Shown: positions 1-8,475 of the stretch, piece by piece
Numbering within the stretch: the stretch's first letter is position 1
Layout of the letters: every line of letters starts with the position of its first letter
NCBI RefSeq assembly: GCF_029871235.1
Contig: NZ_SSOM01000044.1
Location: 1-38,714, forward strand
DNA length: 38,714 nucleotides
DNA from: Pseudomonas sp. BN411
GTDB taxonomy: Bacteria > Pseudomonadota > Gammaproteobacteria > Pseudomonadales > Pseudomonadaceae
Reading direction: 5' to 3'
Translations under genes and position numbers: made by a program
Notes under the pieces: model-generated
The model's database searches: none
What the model was told of the DNA's origin: nothing
Seen by the model: the letters and a program-made list of their open reading frames with translations, nothing else

Positions 1-374
1 TGGGGCTGCTACCTGGTCTCGGGGAGGTTCCCGGCGCGTTCTGTGACGGTCGGTTCAACGTGACCCTGGGGCGCCGCAAGCTGGTGGGAACCGCGCAACG
101 TTGGCGGCGGCGTGCAGCAGATAATCGCCTGGTGGTGCTGGTTCATGGCGCAATCCTGTTCGAGGACCAGCGAGAGGCCATGGTCGATGTGGTCAATCGC
201 TTCTACCAGAGCTGCGGTCTGGAGCAACGATGTCGAGCTGCCAGCCACGTGTCTCTGGATGAGTGGTTGGCTCCGGTGTGGCAAGAAGCGAAAAGCCTCG
301 CTGACTGGTTTGAAGCTCCTTGGGAGGCTTGGTCACCCAACAAGGGGGCTGGCAATCAGATAGCCTTCTGTTGA
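1..374 (+). CDS. Lipoate-protein ligase family protein, C-terminal part (5' end outside window)
   Basis: The open frame runs in from the window edge (frame 3) to a TGA at 372-374. Its first visible residues include PGxxxVPGAFCDGRFN and GRRKLVGTAQR, the substrate-loop pattern of the lipoate/biotin/octanoyl ligase fold (LplA-like proteins attach lipoate to E2 and GcvH). The region after the catalytic-lysine segment is present and continues as RLVVLVHGAIL. The last residues before the stop look unlike a conserved family end, and transposase remnants follow directly, so the native C-terminus may have been altered. Family membership is fairly secure; exact substrate and intactness cannot be judged because the N-terminal part is missing. 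Confidence 0.65.
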   Translation, partial: GLLPGLGEVPGAFCDGRFNVTLGRRKLVGTAQRWRRRAADNRLVVLVHGAILFEDQREAMVDVVNRFYQSCGLEQRCRAASHVSLDEWLAPVWQEAKSLADWFEAPWEAWSPNKGAGNQIAFC

Positions 375-608
375 TCCGTCGCCTGGTTTCCAAGCAAAGC
401 ACGATCCTCTGAAGACGTTCCTGTCGTAGTGGGCGCAAGGAAGCGCCTGCTATGGGCCCCGGCCATAAACGGCGCCGGTAGCGGACATCAGGCTGCTGGG
501 CTGTTTCCTTGGTCCCCAGAGCCATCTGGGCGCGTGGTGCATCGAACTTCGTCGTGCCACTAATTTGGACCGCCGCGCGATGCAGCGCCGCCGATGGGGG
601 ATCGCTGT
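375..608. other. Non-coding stretch between ligase end and transposase remnant
   Basis: No credible gene is visible. Short open frames here do not resemble proteins. It is probably degraded insertion-sequence DNA lying downstream of the transposase remnant. Confidence 0.4.
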
Positions 609-863
609 CATCAGCACCCTTTTGAACCTGTAGGCGAGCACATGTAGCTTCATTTCGGTGCTCGCCGGATCTAGCGCTCTGGTGAGGGAGTGTTGCGCGC
701 ATCCAGGCCTGCAATTTACCGAATGGATGCTCCACTGTCTGGCGGCGTATCCGCACTATGTCCGAGGCCCTATCCAGGCGTTGCTGCATTGCGCTAGAAA
801 CGGAAACGGTGGCGTGCACCAAGTTTCTTCTTCGCCGAAAACATCCTGAGCGGCAGCTTATGG
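609..863 (-). pseudogene. Transposase remnant (IS5/IS1182-type C-terminal end, frameshifted)
   Basis: On the minus strand a frame carries RIRRQTVEHPFGKLQAWM, the C-terminal RxxxVEHPFGxxKxW signature of IS1182/IS5-group DDE transposases. The homologous sequence then jumps to another frame (HSLTRALDPASTEMKLHVLAYRFKRVLM split across frames near 700), ending about 609. So there is at least one frameshift, and the N-terminal and catalytic portions are missing. The upstream side is cut off at the 182-bp inverted-repeat element starting at 864. Non-functional remnant. Confidence 0.65.
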
Positions 864-1045
864 CCGATTCTGTTGAAAAAGTCGGTGTCGCCCAGGCTCG
901 CTCGCGCGAAGCCTAAAAAACGCACGATTGACGTGTCGCTACGCGAAATCTGGGGCATTGCAGTGCCGGAATTGGCTCAGATTTCAACGTAAGGCGCCTA
1001 CTTTCTCGGGGAAAAATCGAAGTGGGACTTTTTCAACAGAATCGG
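864..1045. mobile_element. 182-bp MITE-like element with perfect 20-bp terminal inverted repeats
   Basis: The left end CCGATTCTGTTGAAAAAGTC (864-883) is the exact reverse complement of the right end at 1026-1045. The interior holds no transposase frame. The size and ends fit a miniature inverted-repeat element or a collapsed IS mobilised in trans. No clear target-site duplication is visible at the borders (TATGG on the left, TCGGA on the right). It abuts the transposase remnant and lies about 180 bp upstream of the LysR gene. Confidence 0.75.
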
Positions 1046-1223
1046 TCGGAAGAGGACCTTCGCAAGTGCCTGCGGCCGATCTTGTGGCTGAGATCCGACG
1101 CGTGGCCGTCTGCACCTCGTGCAGACACGGGTACGCATAAAAAATGGAAGTAACTCGGTGTCGCTTTGCACCGTAACTGGCTTCAGACCACTAAGATGAT
1201 GCGACTCGACAAAATAAGAATGA

Positions 1224-2147
1224 GTGGTCGTAAACGCCGTGAGAATCCAGCCTCTTCCACCTCTGAACAGCCTGCTCGCCTTTGAATCCGCTGCCCGTCA
1301 TTTGAGTTTCACCCATGCCGCCAAGGAACTGAACGTCACCCAGGGGGCGATCAGTCGCCAGATCCGCTTGCTGGAGGATTATCTCGGCAAGACGCTGTTC
1401 GAGAGGACCACCCGAAGCATCGCGTTGACGCCGACAGGTACCCAGTACCACGAGACGGTACGTGACTGCCTGCTTCACCTGGCCCGCTCCACAGGTGAAA
1501 TCCGGCAATGGCGAGGGGACCAGCAAGTGACGGTGGCCACCAGCACGGCCATGGCATCGCTCTGGCTCTTGCCCAAGGTTGCGGAGTTTCAAAGTCAGCA
1601 CGAGGAGATCGACCTGCGCATCATCGCGCTCGATCATGTGAAGGACTACGCCCGGCTAGATTGCGATCTGGCGCTCTACTACTGCAGCACGCCGCCCAAG
1701 GACATGGAGGTCACGCCGCTTTTCTCGGAAGAGATCTATCTGGTCTGCAGCCCGGCCTACCTGGCGAAGAACCCCCGGCTCTCATCCATCGAAGGGCTGT
1801 CTTCCTGCACCTGGCTATGGCTTGAGGACTCGCAGCGCGACTGGATCGGCTGGCCTGAGTGGTTCAAGCGCCTGGGGCATGAGCCGGTCATTCCGAAGCA
1901 TCGGGTCAATATCAACAGCTACAGCATGCTGATCCAGTCAGCCGCTAGCGGCCAGGGTGTGGCGCTCGCCTGGAACCGGCTGGTGGATGAACCGTTGAGC
2001 ACCGGCGCGCTGGTACGGCCGAACGATCTGGTGCTGCAGACAGACGCCAAGTTCTGCTTGCTGGAGCCGCTCAATACCCGTGGGCCACGACACAGCGTGA
2101 AGCTGTTCCGCGACTGGCTCATGGGGCTCCCCTCGGTGCAGGGATGA
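1224..2147 (+). CDS. LysR-family regulator, GcvA-like
   Basis: A 307-residue LysR-type regulator. The N-terminal winged helix-turn-helix reads PPLNSLLAFESAARHLSFTHAAKEL...VTQGAISRQIRLLE, the GcvA/AmpR-like variant of the LysR DNA-binding domain. A substrate-binding-like domain follows. The GTG at 1224 is the first in-frame start; GTG at 1239 gives a start (MRIQPLPPLNSL) closer to family members, and neither has a strong Shine-Dalgarno site. It converges on the BCCT gene across a shared hairpin. It is the obvious local candidate regulator of the BCCT/Rieske cluster, but this is inferred from position only. Confidence 0.85.
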   Translation: MVVNAVRIQPLPPLNSLLAFESAARHLSFTHAAKELNVTQGAISRQIRLLEDYLGKTLFERTTRSIALTPTGTQYHETVRDCLLHLARSTGEIRQWRGDQQVTVATSTAMASLWLLPKVAEFQSQHEEIDLRIIALDHVKDYARLDCDLALYYCSTPPKDMEVTPLFSEEIYLVCSPAYLAKNPRLSSIEGLSSCTWLWLEDSQRDWIGWPEWFKRLGHEPVIPKHRVNINSYSMLIQSAASGQGVALAWNRLVDEPLSTGALVRPNDLVLQTDAKFCLLEPLNTRGPRHSVKLFRDWLMGLPSVQG

Positions 2148-2200
2148 AGAGACGGTCGCTGCTGGCGGTGCGCGGATCGGCTTTGCGGATGCCGGAACGA

Positions 2201-2233
2201 CCAGGGCCGTCAGCTTGTGGCTGACGGCCCTGG
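2201..2233. terminator. Bidirectional hairpin between convergent lysR and BCCT genes
   Basis: A perfect 14-bp stem (CCAGGGCCGTCAGC and its complement) encloses a 5-base loop TTGTG. It lies in the only gap between two convergent genes, so it probably ends transcription from both sides. It lacks a strong T-tract, so termination efficiency is uncertain. Confidence 0.6.
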
Positions 2234-2308
2234 TGCTGTCAGGTGGCTAGTGGCGCTTGCGGTTGATTGCGTACAGCCAACCGTAGCGGCGCCACAGGTT
2301 TGCCAATG

Positions 2309-4015
2309 TCAGCTGGCTCTTCGTGCGGTCAATGAAGTGGCCGCTACAGCCCCGCCCAGTACCGGTCCGCGAAGTTGCGAGACACCCTCCTGGGAATGTT
2401 CCTGAACCGGTAGACGGCCACCCGGGGGTAGGTCGTGTTGGCCGTTGAACGACTCCTGGCGCAGGCTGCGAACCAGGGTGTAGCTCATTACCATCATCAG
2501 GATTGCGATTGGCAGGCCGACCACGATGCTCGCCATCTGGATGGCCTTGAGCCCGCCCGCCAGGAGCAGTCCGGCGGCAACGGCGCCTTCGAGAATGCAC
2601 CAGAGCAGCCTGATCCAGTTGGGCGGGTTGGTGCTTCCCAGCGCGTTCAGGGTGCAGAGCACCTGAGTGCCCGCATCGGCGGTGGTGACGAAGTGCACGG
2701 CCAGGAGCAGGCACACGAGTATGGAGAGCGCGCCACCGACCACCGGGCCGTCCAGCTTCTCCAGCAAGGTGAACATGGCCGCCGTCGCTTCCTTCTTGGT
2801 CGCCAGGAGCACGGAGCCCCCTTCGAACTTCGTCTGTTCCTGCACGAGCTCAGTGCTTGCGGCCGATTTCTCGTACTGCTGGCGCTCGGTTTGTTCCTGC
2901 TTGAGTGCCGCTCCGCCGAAGACCGACATCCAGAGAATCGTCACCAGCGTGGGCACTACCAGGGCGCCGACGATGAGCTCCCGAATGGTGCGTCCTTTGG
3001 AAATCCGCGCGATGAACAGGCCCACGAACGGCCCCCAGGTCATCCACCACGGCCAGTAGAAGGCGGTCCACCAGTTCTGCCATTCGGTGTCTTTCTGGGT
3101 ATCCATCCAGAGGCTCAGACCGACCAGGTTCTGCACATAGTCCCCGGTGGATTCGAACATGAGATTGAGGATGTAACGGGTCGGTCCGAGGGCGAGGACG
3201 ATCAGCATCAGTACGAAGGAGATGTACATGTTGAGCGTTGAAATCCGCTTCATCCCTTTCGACAGGCCCGCGAGGAGGGAGACGGAGGCGATGATGGTGA
3301 CCCCCAGGATGATGGACAGCTGGAGCACGGTGCTGATGGGCAAGCCGAACACCAGGTGAAGCCCGGTATTGATTTGCGCCACACCCAGGCCGAGGGACTG
3401 GGACACGCCGAACGCCGTGATGGCGACGCCCATGATGTCCACGACATGGCCGATCCAGCCGTAGATGCGGTCGCCGATGAGGGGATACAGCAGGGAGCGC
3501 AGCGCCAGGGGCAAACCCTTGCGATAGGCGAAGTAGGCCAGGCTCAGGCCGATCAGGGAGAAGATCGCCCAGGGGTGCAGGCCCCAATGGAACAGGGTTA
3601 TCCGCATGGCCATGCTCGCGGCTTCATCTGTCAGCCCCTTGGAAAAGGGGTTGTCGGCGTAGTGCAGCATTGGCTCGGCGACGGACCAGAAGATCAGGCC
3701 GATGCCCATCCCGGCGCTGAAGAGCATGGCGATCCAGGAACCGAAGCTGAACTCTGGTTCGTCGTCGTGGGCACCGAGTTTCAAGGTTCCGAAACGGCTG
3801 ATGGAGATCCAGATCAGGAGGCCGAGGGCACCGCTCACCAGTGCCAGGTAATACCACTTGAAGTTGTTCAGGATGAAGGTTGACGCCGATTCGAAGGCTT
3901 CGGCCGCTTGCTCGTCCATGAGCGCGCAGAACAGTACGAATAGCACCACGGTTGCTATCGAGATCAGGGTTACGGTCGGGTTTAGGCCTTTGAGAGGGCC
4001 GGACTCTGCACGCAT
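2309..4015 (-). CDS. BCCT-family transporter (choline/carnitine/betaine type)
   Basis: A 568-residue inner-membrane protein of the betaine/choline/carnitine transporter family. It shows the glycine-rich helix SAGMGIGLIFWSVAEPM and the aromatic helix-4 segment FHWGLHPWAIFSL. The tryptophan-rich helix-8 segment YWPWWMTWGPFVGLF forms the aromatic cage for quaternary ammonium groups in BetP and CaiT. The Gly-Met-Gly-Ile-Gly stretch is like sodium-coupled BetP rather than the CaiT exchanger. The C-terminal tail is short and lacks the long osmosensory extension of BetT-type porters, suggesting nutrient uptake rather than osmotic control. It is divergent from the Rieske oxygenase operon across a 407-bp regulatory gap, which suggests that it imports that operon's substrate. 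Confidence 0.93.
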   Translation of the reverse strand: MRAESGPLKGLNPTVTLISIATVVLFVLFCALMDEQAAEAFESASTFILNNFKWYYLALVSGALGLLIWISISRFGTLKLGAHDDEPEFSFGSWIAMLFSAGMGIGLIFWSVAEPMLHYADNPFSKGLTDEAASMAMRITLFHWGLHPWAIFSLIGLSLAYFAYRKGLPLALRSLLYPLIGDRIYGWIGHVVDIMGVAITAFGVSQSLGLGVAQINTGLHLVFGLPISTVLQLSIILGVTIIASVSLLAGLSKGMKRISTLNMYISFVLMLIVLALGPTRYILNLMFESTGDYVQNLVGLSLWMDTQKDTEWQNWWTAFYWPWWMTWGPFVGLFIARISKGRTIRELIVGALVVPTLVTILWMSVFGGAALKQEQTERQQYEKSAASTELVQEQTKFEGGSVLLATKKEATAAMFTLLEKLDGPVVGGALSILVCLLLAVHFVTTADAGTQVLCTLNALGSTNPPNWIRLLWCILEGAVAAGLLLAGGLKAIQMASIVVGLPIAILMMVMSYTLVRSLRQESFNGQHDLPPGGRLPVQEHSQEGVSQLRGPVLGGAVAATSLTARRAS

Positions 4016-4422
4016 GTTTGTCCCCTTTTATTTTTGTTCAAGGGTTTGAGGGCTTTGCTCGTTGAAGCGGGGTTTGCCACCGGCTTTTGCCTGTGGCCAC
4101 CGCTCCAGCGCAGGGCGTTCTCGAATCATTCGAGATCCGAGAAGTGGCATCAAAATGGGGGAAGCCTTTCACGCGGACAACTCATTTCTCCTCATCAACT
4201 TATTACCAGTAATCATTAATAGGATTGCCCGCTATGACTGCTTACAAGCCACTGAATATGTGGGCTTTGTTTGATATTGAGGTTTTCTAATTAGTGAGCA
4301 AAAGTAATTAATCAGCCAAAAAATATCGTTTGTCGACTGCTCCGTCTCTTGCCGAAACTCGCCGCCATGCAGCAGGCCCATCGGCTGCGCATTTCCTTCC
4401 GTGCTAGCAAGAGAGAACAACA
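4016..4422. promoter_or_regulatory. Divergent regulatory region between BCCT gene and Rieske operon
   Basis: A 407-bp non-coding interval that becomes A/T-rich towards the Rieske gene. It contains a perfect 17-bp palindrome at 4119-4135 and a short palindrome ATTACCAGTAAT at 4202-4213. Further A/T-rich repeats (CTAATTAG, TAATTAAT) lie around 4285-4315. The Rieske gene has a purine-rich GAGAGA ribosome site just upstream of its ATG. No confident -35/-10 pair could be fixed by eye. Confidence 0.5.
4119..4135. promoter_or_regulatory. Perfect 17-bp palindrome, candidate operator
   Basis: TCTCGAAT-C-ATTCGAGA is a perfect inverted repeat with 8-base arms, about 105 bp upstream of the BCCT start and 290 bp upstream of the Rieske start. 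Such symmetry suits a dimeric regulator. The binding protein is unknown; the nearby LysR protein would more usually bind T-N11-A sites. Confidence 0.5.
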
Positions 4423-5610
4423 ATGACTTCGACTGCTCCCTGCCTTATTCCGACCCATGCCCTGGAAACCGTCCTGGCTCCCATCCATCAGGCGCACGGC
4501 CTGACCAACGAGTTCTACACCGAGCAGCGCTACTTCGAACTGGAGCGGGACCATGTGCTCGGCCGCAACTGGGCCTGCATTGGTTTTGCCAGCGACCTGC
4601 CGAAGAACAGCTATGTGAAGCCGGTGGACTTCATGGGCCTGCCGCTGCTGATGATGCGCAACCGAGAAGGTGTGGTTCAGGTCTTCCACAACGTCTGCAG
4701 CCATCGCGGCGTGAAGTTGGTGCAACAGGCGGGCGAAGTGCAGGGCGTGATCCGCTGCCCCTACCACTCCTGGACCTATGACCTGAACGGTGGCCTGAAA
4801 GGCACGCCGCACGTCGGCGGGATCAACCAGCACAAGGACGAACGCTTCGCCTGCGAGAAACACGGCCTGAAGGCCCTGCGCAGCGCGATCTGGATGGACA
4901 TGGTGTTCATCAACCTGTCCGCCGATGCGCCGGACCTGGAAGAGCAGCTCGCGCCGCTGACCGAGCGCTGGACCCAGTTCCTCGGCACCGACGGCATGGG
5001 CCTGCTGCGTCGCGAGGCCAACAGCGGTGCCATGAGCATCGAGGTCAACTGCAACTGGAAGCTGGCGGTGGAGAACTACTGCGAGGCCTACCACCTGCCG
5101 TGGGTACACCCGAGCCTGAACAGCTACTCGCGCCTGGAAGACCACTACAACATCATGTTCGACCAGTTCGCCGGCCAGGGCAGCCACGCCTACAACCTGT
5201 CCGATGTCGCCGGCACCCACCTGCCGATCTTCCCCTCCTGGCCGACCGACCGCCTGCGCACGGCGGAGTACGTCGCCTTCTTCCCCAACGTCCTGCTGGG
5301 CATCCAGGCGGATCACGCCTTCGCCATGATGCTGGAGCCGATCGCGCCCGGTAAGACCGTCGAGCACCTGCGTCTCTTCTATGTCGGCGACGAGGCCCTC
5401 GACAGCCGCTTCGACATGGCGCGCAAAGCCGTCATGGAGTCCTGGCGCGTGGTCTTCGCCGAGGACATCGCCTCGGTAGAGGGCATGCAGATGGGCCGCA
5501 GCTCTCCCGGTTACAACGGCGGTGCGTTCTCGCCCGAGATGGATCTGCCGACCCACTACTTCCACAAGTGGGCCGCCCGCCAGTTGCTCGACAACGCCCA
5601 CAGCGCCTGA
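4423..5610 (+). CDS. Rieske non-heme iron oxygenase, alpha subunit (quaternary/methylated-amine type)
   Basis: A 395-residue Rieske oxygenase. The [2Fe-2S] ligands are C92-x-H94 and C112-x-x-H115 (CPYHSW). The mononuclear iron site is H224 and H229 in ENYCEAYHLPWVHP, with D348 as likely third ligand. The bridging acidic residue three before the first His is Glu (E221), as reported for carnitine oxygenase CntA, rather than the usual Asp. The family includes glycine betaine demethylase GbcA, stachydrine demethylase and CntA. Located opposite a BCCT porter and first in an operon with aldehyde and amine dehydrogenases, it probably cleaves a C-N bond or removes an N-methyl group. The substrate cannot be fixed from sequence. 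Confidence 0.9.
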   Translation: MTSTAPCLIPTHALETVLAPIHQAHGLTNEFYTEQRYFELERDHVLGRNWACIGFASDLPKNSYVKPVDFMGLPLLMMRNREGVVQVFHNVCSHRGVKLVQQAGEVQGVIRCPYHSWTYDLNGGLKGTPHVGGINQHKDERFACEKHGLKALRSAIWMDMVFINLSADAPDLEEQLAPLTERWTQFLGTDGMGLLRREANSGAMSIEVNCNWKLAVENYCEAYHLPWVHPSLNSYSRLEDHYNIMFDQFAGQGSHAYNLSDVAGTHLPIFPSWPTDRLRTAEYVAFFPNVLLGIQADHAFAMMLEPIAPGKTVEHLRLFYVGDEALDSRFDMARKAVMESWRVVFAEDIASVEGMQMGRSSPGYNGGAFSPEMDLPTHYFHKWAARQLLDNAHSA

Positions 5611-5620
5611 GGAAATCGCC

Positions 5621-7066
5621 ATGCATTCGATCGCATCGCACTGGCTGAACTTCATCGACGGCCAGTGGACCGACAGTGAGCAACACCTCGGCGTCCACAA
5701 CCCCGGCACCACCGAAGCGGTCGCCACCATCGCCCAGGCCACAGTGGCCGACGCGGAGCGCGCCATCCAGGCGGCGCGCCGCTGCGCCGACAGCGGCGAG
5801 CTGACCCGGCCGCGCCCGGCGCAACGGGTCGCCTGGCTGCTGAGCGTCGCGGCGCAGATTCGCGCCGTGACGGAGGAGGGCGCCTGGGTGCTGTGCCAGG
5901 AGAACGGCAAGAGCCTGCGTGATGCCCGCGACGAATTCGTCGAGGCCGCGCGCTACTTCGAGTACTACGCCGGCATGGCCGACAAGATCGAGGGGACGTC
6001 CATTCCCCTCGGCAATGGCTACATGGACTTCACCGTCTATGACCCCATGGGGGTGTCGCTGCAGATCGTGCCGTGGAACTTCCCCGTGTCCATCTGCGCC
6101 CGCTCCCTGGCGCCGGCGCTCGCCGCCGGCAACGCGGTGGTGATCAAGTCGCCGGAGCTTTCCCCGCTGGGCTTGTGCGTCCTGCTGAAGGCCATCGAAC
6201 GTGCCGGGTTGCCGCGCGGCGCGGTGAACCTGATCTGCGGCCGCGGCCGCGAAGTCGGCGCCTATCTGGCGGGGCATCGCGAGGTCGACCAGATCGTCTT
6301 CACCGGCTCCGTCGGCACCGGCCAGAGTATCCTGCGTGCCGCTGCCGAACACGCCATCCCCAGTGTCATGGAGCTGGGCGGCAAGTCCGCTGCGCTGGTG
6401 TTCCCCGATGCCGATCGCGAGCAACTGCTCGCCAGTGTCCGCAATGGCATCTTCTTCAATGCCGGTCAGGTCTGCTCGGCCATGTCCCGCCTGCTGGTGC
6501 ATCGCTCGGTCTACGACGAGGTGGTGGCTGATGTGGCAGCGATGGCGGAGGGTTTGAAAGCCGGCCTCGGCCAGGACGATCCGGACCTGACTCCGGTGAT
6601 TTCCGCCGGCCAGCTCGACGGTATCCAGGCCCTGTGCCGGCGCGCCCAGGAAGAAGGTGCGGTGGTCGCCACCGGCGGCGAGGCGCTCAGCGGCCTTGGC
6701 GGGCACTTCATGGCGCCGACGGTGTTCCGCGATGTCCGCCCGGACATGGAGATCGCCCAGGCCGAGGTCTTCGGGCCGGTCCTCGCGGTGATTCCATTCG
6801 ATACCGAGGAGGAGGCCATCGCCATCGCCAACGGCACCGAGTTCGGACTGGTGGCTGGGGTCTTCACCCAGGATCTCAATCGTGCCTTGCGTTGCGCTCG
6901 GCGCCTGCGGGCCGGCCAGGTATTCGTCAACGAATGGTACGCCGGCGGCATCGAAACGCCGTTTGGCGGGGTGGGGCTGTCCGGCTTCGGTCGGGAGAAG
7001 GGCCAGGAGGCGCTCTACAGCTACGTCCGCACCAAGAACCTGGCACTGCGGATCAAGGGCGAGTGA
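5621..7066 (+). CDS. NAD(P)-dependent aldehyde dehydrogenase
   Basis: A 481-residue ALDH-superfamily enzyme. Visible marks are PWNFP with the oxyanion-hole Asn (N153), the FTGS nucleotide loop (227-230), the general base Glu in MELGGKS (E251) and the nucleophile Cys in NAGQVCSA (C285). The ATG at 5621 follows the Rieske stop by 10 bases with a GAGGAAA ribosome site, so the two are co-translated in effect. It should oxidise the aldehyde released by the oxygenase or amine oxidase steps: a betaine-aldehyde or semialdehyde such as malic semialdehyde would fit, but this is inferred from context. Confidence 0.92.
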   Translation: MHSIASHWLNFIDGQWTDSEQHLGVHNPGTTEAVATIAQATVADAERAIQAARRCADSGELTRPRPAQRVAWLLSVAAQIRAVTEEGAWVLCQENGKSLRDARDEFVEAARYFEYYAGMADKIEGTSIPLGNGYMDFTVYDPMGVSLQIVPWNFPVSICARSLAPALAAGNAVVIKSPELSPLGLCVLLKAIERAGLPRGAVNLICGRGREVGAYLAGHREVDQIVFTGSVGTGQSILRAAAEHAIPSVMELGGKSAALVFPDADREQLLASVRNGIFFNAGQVCSAMSRLLVHRSVYDEVVADVAAMAEGLKAGLGQDDPDLTPVISAGQLDGIQALCRRAQEEGAVVATGGEALSGLGGHFMAPTVFRDVRPDMEIAQAEVFGPVLAVIPFDTEEEAIAIANGTEFGLVAGVFTQDLNRALRCARRLRAGQVFVNEWYAGGIETPFGGVGLSGFGREKGQEALYSYVRTKNLALRIKGE

Positions 7067-7079
7067 GGAGGTTGCGGCG

Positions 7080-8465
7080 ATGAAGAAATGGCTCTGCATC
7101 ATCTGTGGCCTGATCTATGACGAGGCCCTTGGTTGGCCGGACGACGGCATTGCCGCGGGCACGCGCTGGGAAGATGTGCCGGAAGACTGGCTGTGCCCGG
7201 ACTGCAAGGTCGGCAAGTCCGATTTCGAGATGATCGAGATCAGCGAGCCGGTCACCGCCGTCGCCGCTCCGCCGGCCGCGGCCAAGCAACCGCTGGCGGC
7301 CGTCGTGCCTGCCGGGCCGGTGGTCATCATCGGCAGCGGCCATGCCGGTTACGGCCTGGCCCAGGAGCTGCGCAGGGCCAACCCGCAGCTGGATATCCGT
7401 GTGCTGACCCAGGAGTCCGGGCATACCTACTCCAAGCCGGCGCTGTCCATTGCCCTGGCGCAGGGTCGCAGTGCGGCGGCCCTGGCGACGGAGAGCCCGA
7501 TGACCCTGGAGCGGCGCCTGGGCATCCGCATCTACACCCATTGCAGGGTCGAGCGAATCGATACCGAGGCCAGGCGCCTGTACACCAGCCTGGGTGAAAT
7601 GGACTACGGCCAACTGGTCCTGGCCAGCGGTGCCTCACCCGTGCGGTTGCCCATCGAGGGTTGCGCCGATGCACTGCTGAGCGTCAACAACCTGCAGGAC
7701 TACCAGGCATTCCGTGAGCGCCTGGAGGGCGTGCGCCGGGTGGCGATCCTCGGCGATGGCCTGATCGGCTGCGAGTTCGCCAACGACCTGGCGAGCAGTG
7801 GCTACCAGGTGCGGGTGATAGGCCTCGGCGCCTGGCCGATGGAGCGCCTGCTACCGGAAGCGGCAGGCCAGCAGTTGCAACAGGCACTGTCCGGCCTCGG
7901 GGTGCGGTGGAACCTGCGCACGACCTTGCAGCGCATCGAGCAGGGGGCCGACGGTTACCGTCTGACCCTGGCCGACGGTGAGGTCGTCGAGGCGGACCTG
8001 GTGCTCTCCGCCGTCGGCCTGCGGCCGAATCTGCAACTGGCTGCGGACGCCGGTTTGCACTGTGGGCGCGGCATCAAGGTGGATGCCTCGTTGCAGACCT
8101 CCAGGCCCGGCATCTACGCCCTGGGCGACTGCATTGAGGTCGATGGGCAGTTGCTGCCTTATCTCGCGCCGATCAACGAGGGTATCCGCGCATTGGCCCG
8201 GACCCTGGTGGGCCAGCCGACGGCCGTCAGCTACCCGCTCATGCCGGTGACGGTGAAGACCCCGGCGGCACCGCTCTGCCTGCTGCCGCCACCGGTCAAT
8301 TGCGAGGGCCAATGGCGCTGCGATGCGACCGGCGATGGGCTGAGCGCGGCCTTCCATGACGCCTCCGGTGCCATGCGTGGCTTTGTCCTTCTCGGACGCC
8401 AGGCACAACAGAAACGCAATGCCTGGCTGCAGAGCTGCCAGGACATCCCACAGAACGTGGCTTGA
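7080..8465 (+). CDS. Rubredoxin / NAD(P)H:rubredoxin reductase fusion protein
   Basis: A 461-residue fusion. Residues 1-55 are a complete rubredoxin with C6-x-x-C9 and C39-x-x-C42 iron ligands and the [19 protein letters not shown] core. A Pro/Ala linker (about 56-78) leads to an FAD- and NAD-binding reductase with GSGHAG near 85-90, a second dinucleotide fold ([13 protein letters not shown]) and the ALGDC FAD motif. It is placed directly between ALDH and amine oxidase genes. The cluster shows no plant-type ferredoxin reductase, so this protein is the only candidate electron donor for the Rieske oxygenase. A strong GAGGAGG ribosome site supports the ATG at 7080. Confidence 0.92.
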   Translation: MKKWLCIICGLIYDEALGWPDDGIAAGTRWEDVPEDWLCPDCKVGKSDFEMIEISEPVTAVAAPPAAAKQPLAAVVPAGPVVIIGSGHAGYGLAQELRRANPQLDIRVLTQESGHTYSKPALSIALAQGRSAAALATESPMTLERRLGIRIYTHCRVERIDTEARRLYTSLGEMDYGQLVLASGASPVRLPIEGCADALLSVNNLQDYQAFRERLEGVRRVAILGDGLIGCEFANDLASSGYQVRVIGLGAWPMERLLPEAAGQQLQQALSGLGVRWNLRTTLQRIEQGADGYRLTLADGEVVEADLVLSAVGLRPNLQLAADAGLHCGRGIKVDASLQTSRPGIYALGDCIEVDGQLLPYLAPINEGIRALARTLVGQPTAVSYPLMPVTVKTPAAPLCLLPPPVNCEGQWRCDATGDGLSAAFHDASGAMRGFVLLGRQAQQKRNAWLQSCQDIPQNVA

Positions 8466-8475
8466 GAGCCGAACC

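Noticed and set aside
2247-2714. Possible frameshifted C-terminus of the BCCT protein in another frame
   Set aside because: The alternative frame shows no membrane or family features; the annotated tail is short but plausible.
2435-3241. Long plus-strand open frame opposite the BCCT gene
   Set aside because: It is the antisense shadow of a strongly recognisable transporter gene, with low-complexity His/Gln/Glu-rich translation.
4312-5910. Long minus-strand open frame opposite the Rieske gene
   Set aside because: High-GC codon bias opens the opposite strand; the plus strand carries clear Rieske and iron-site motifs.
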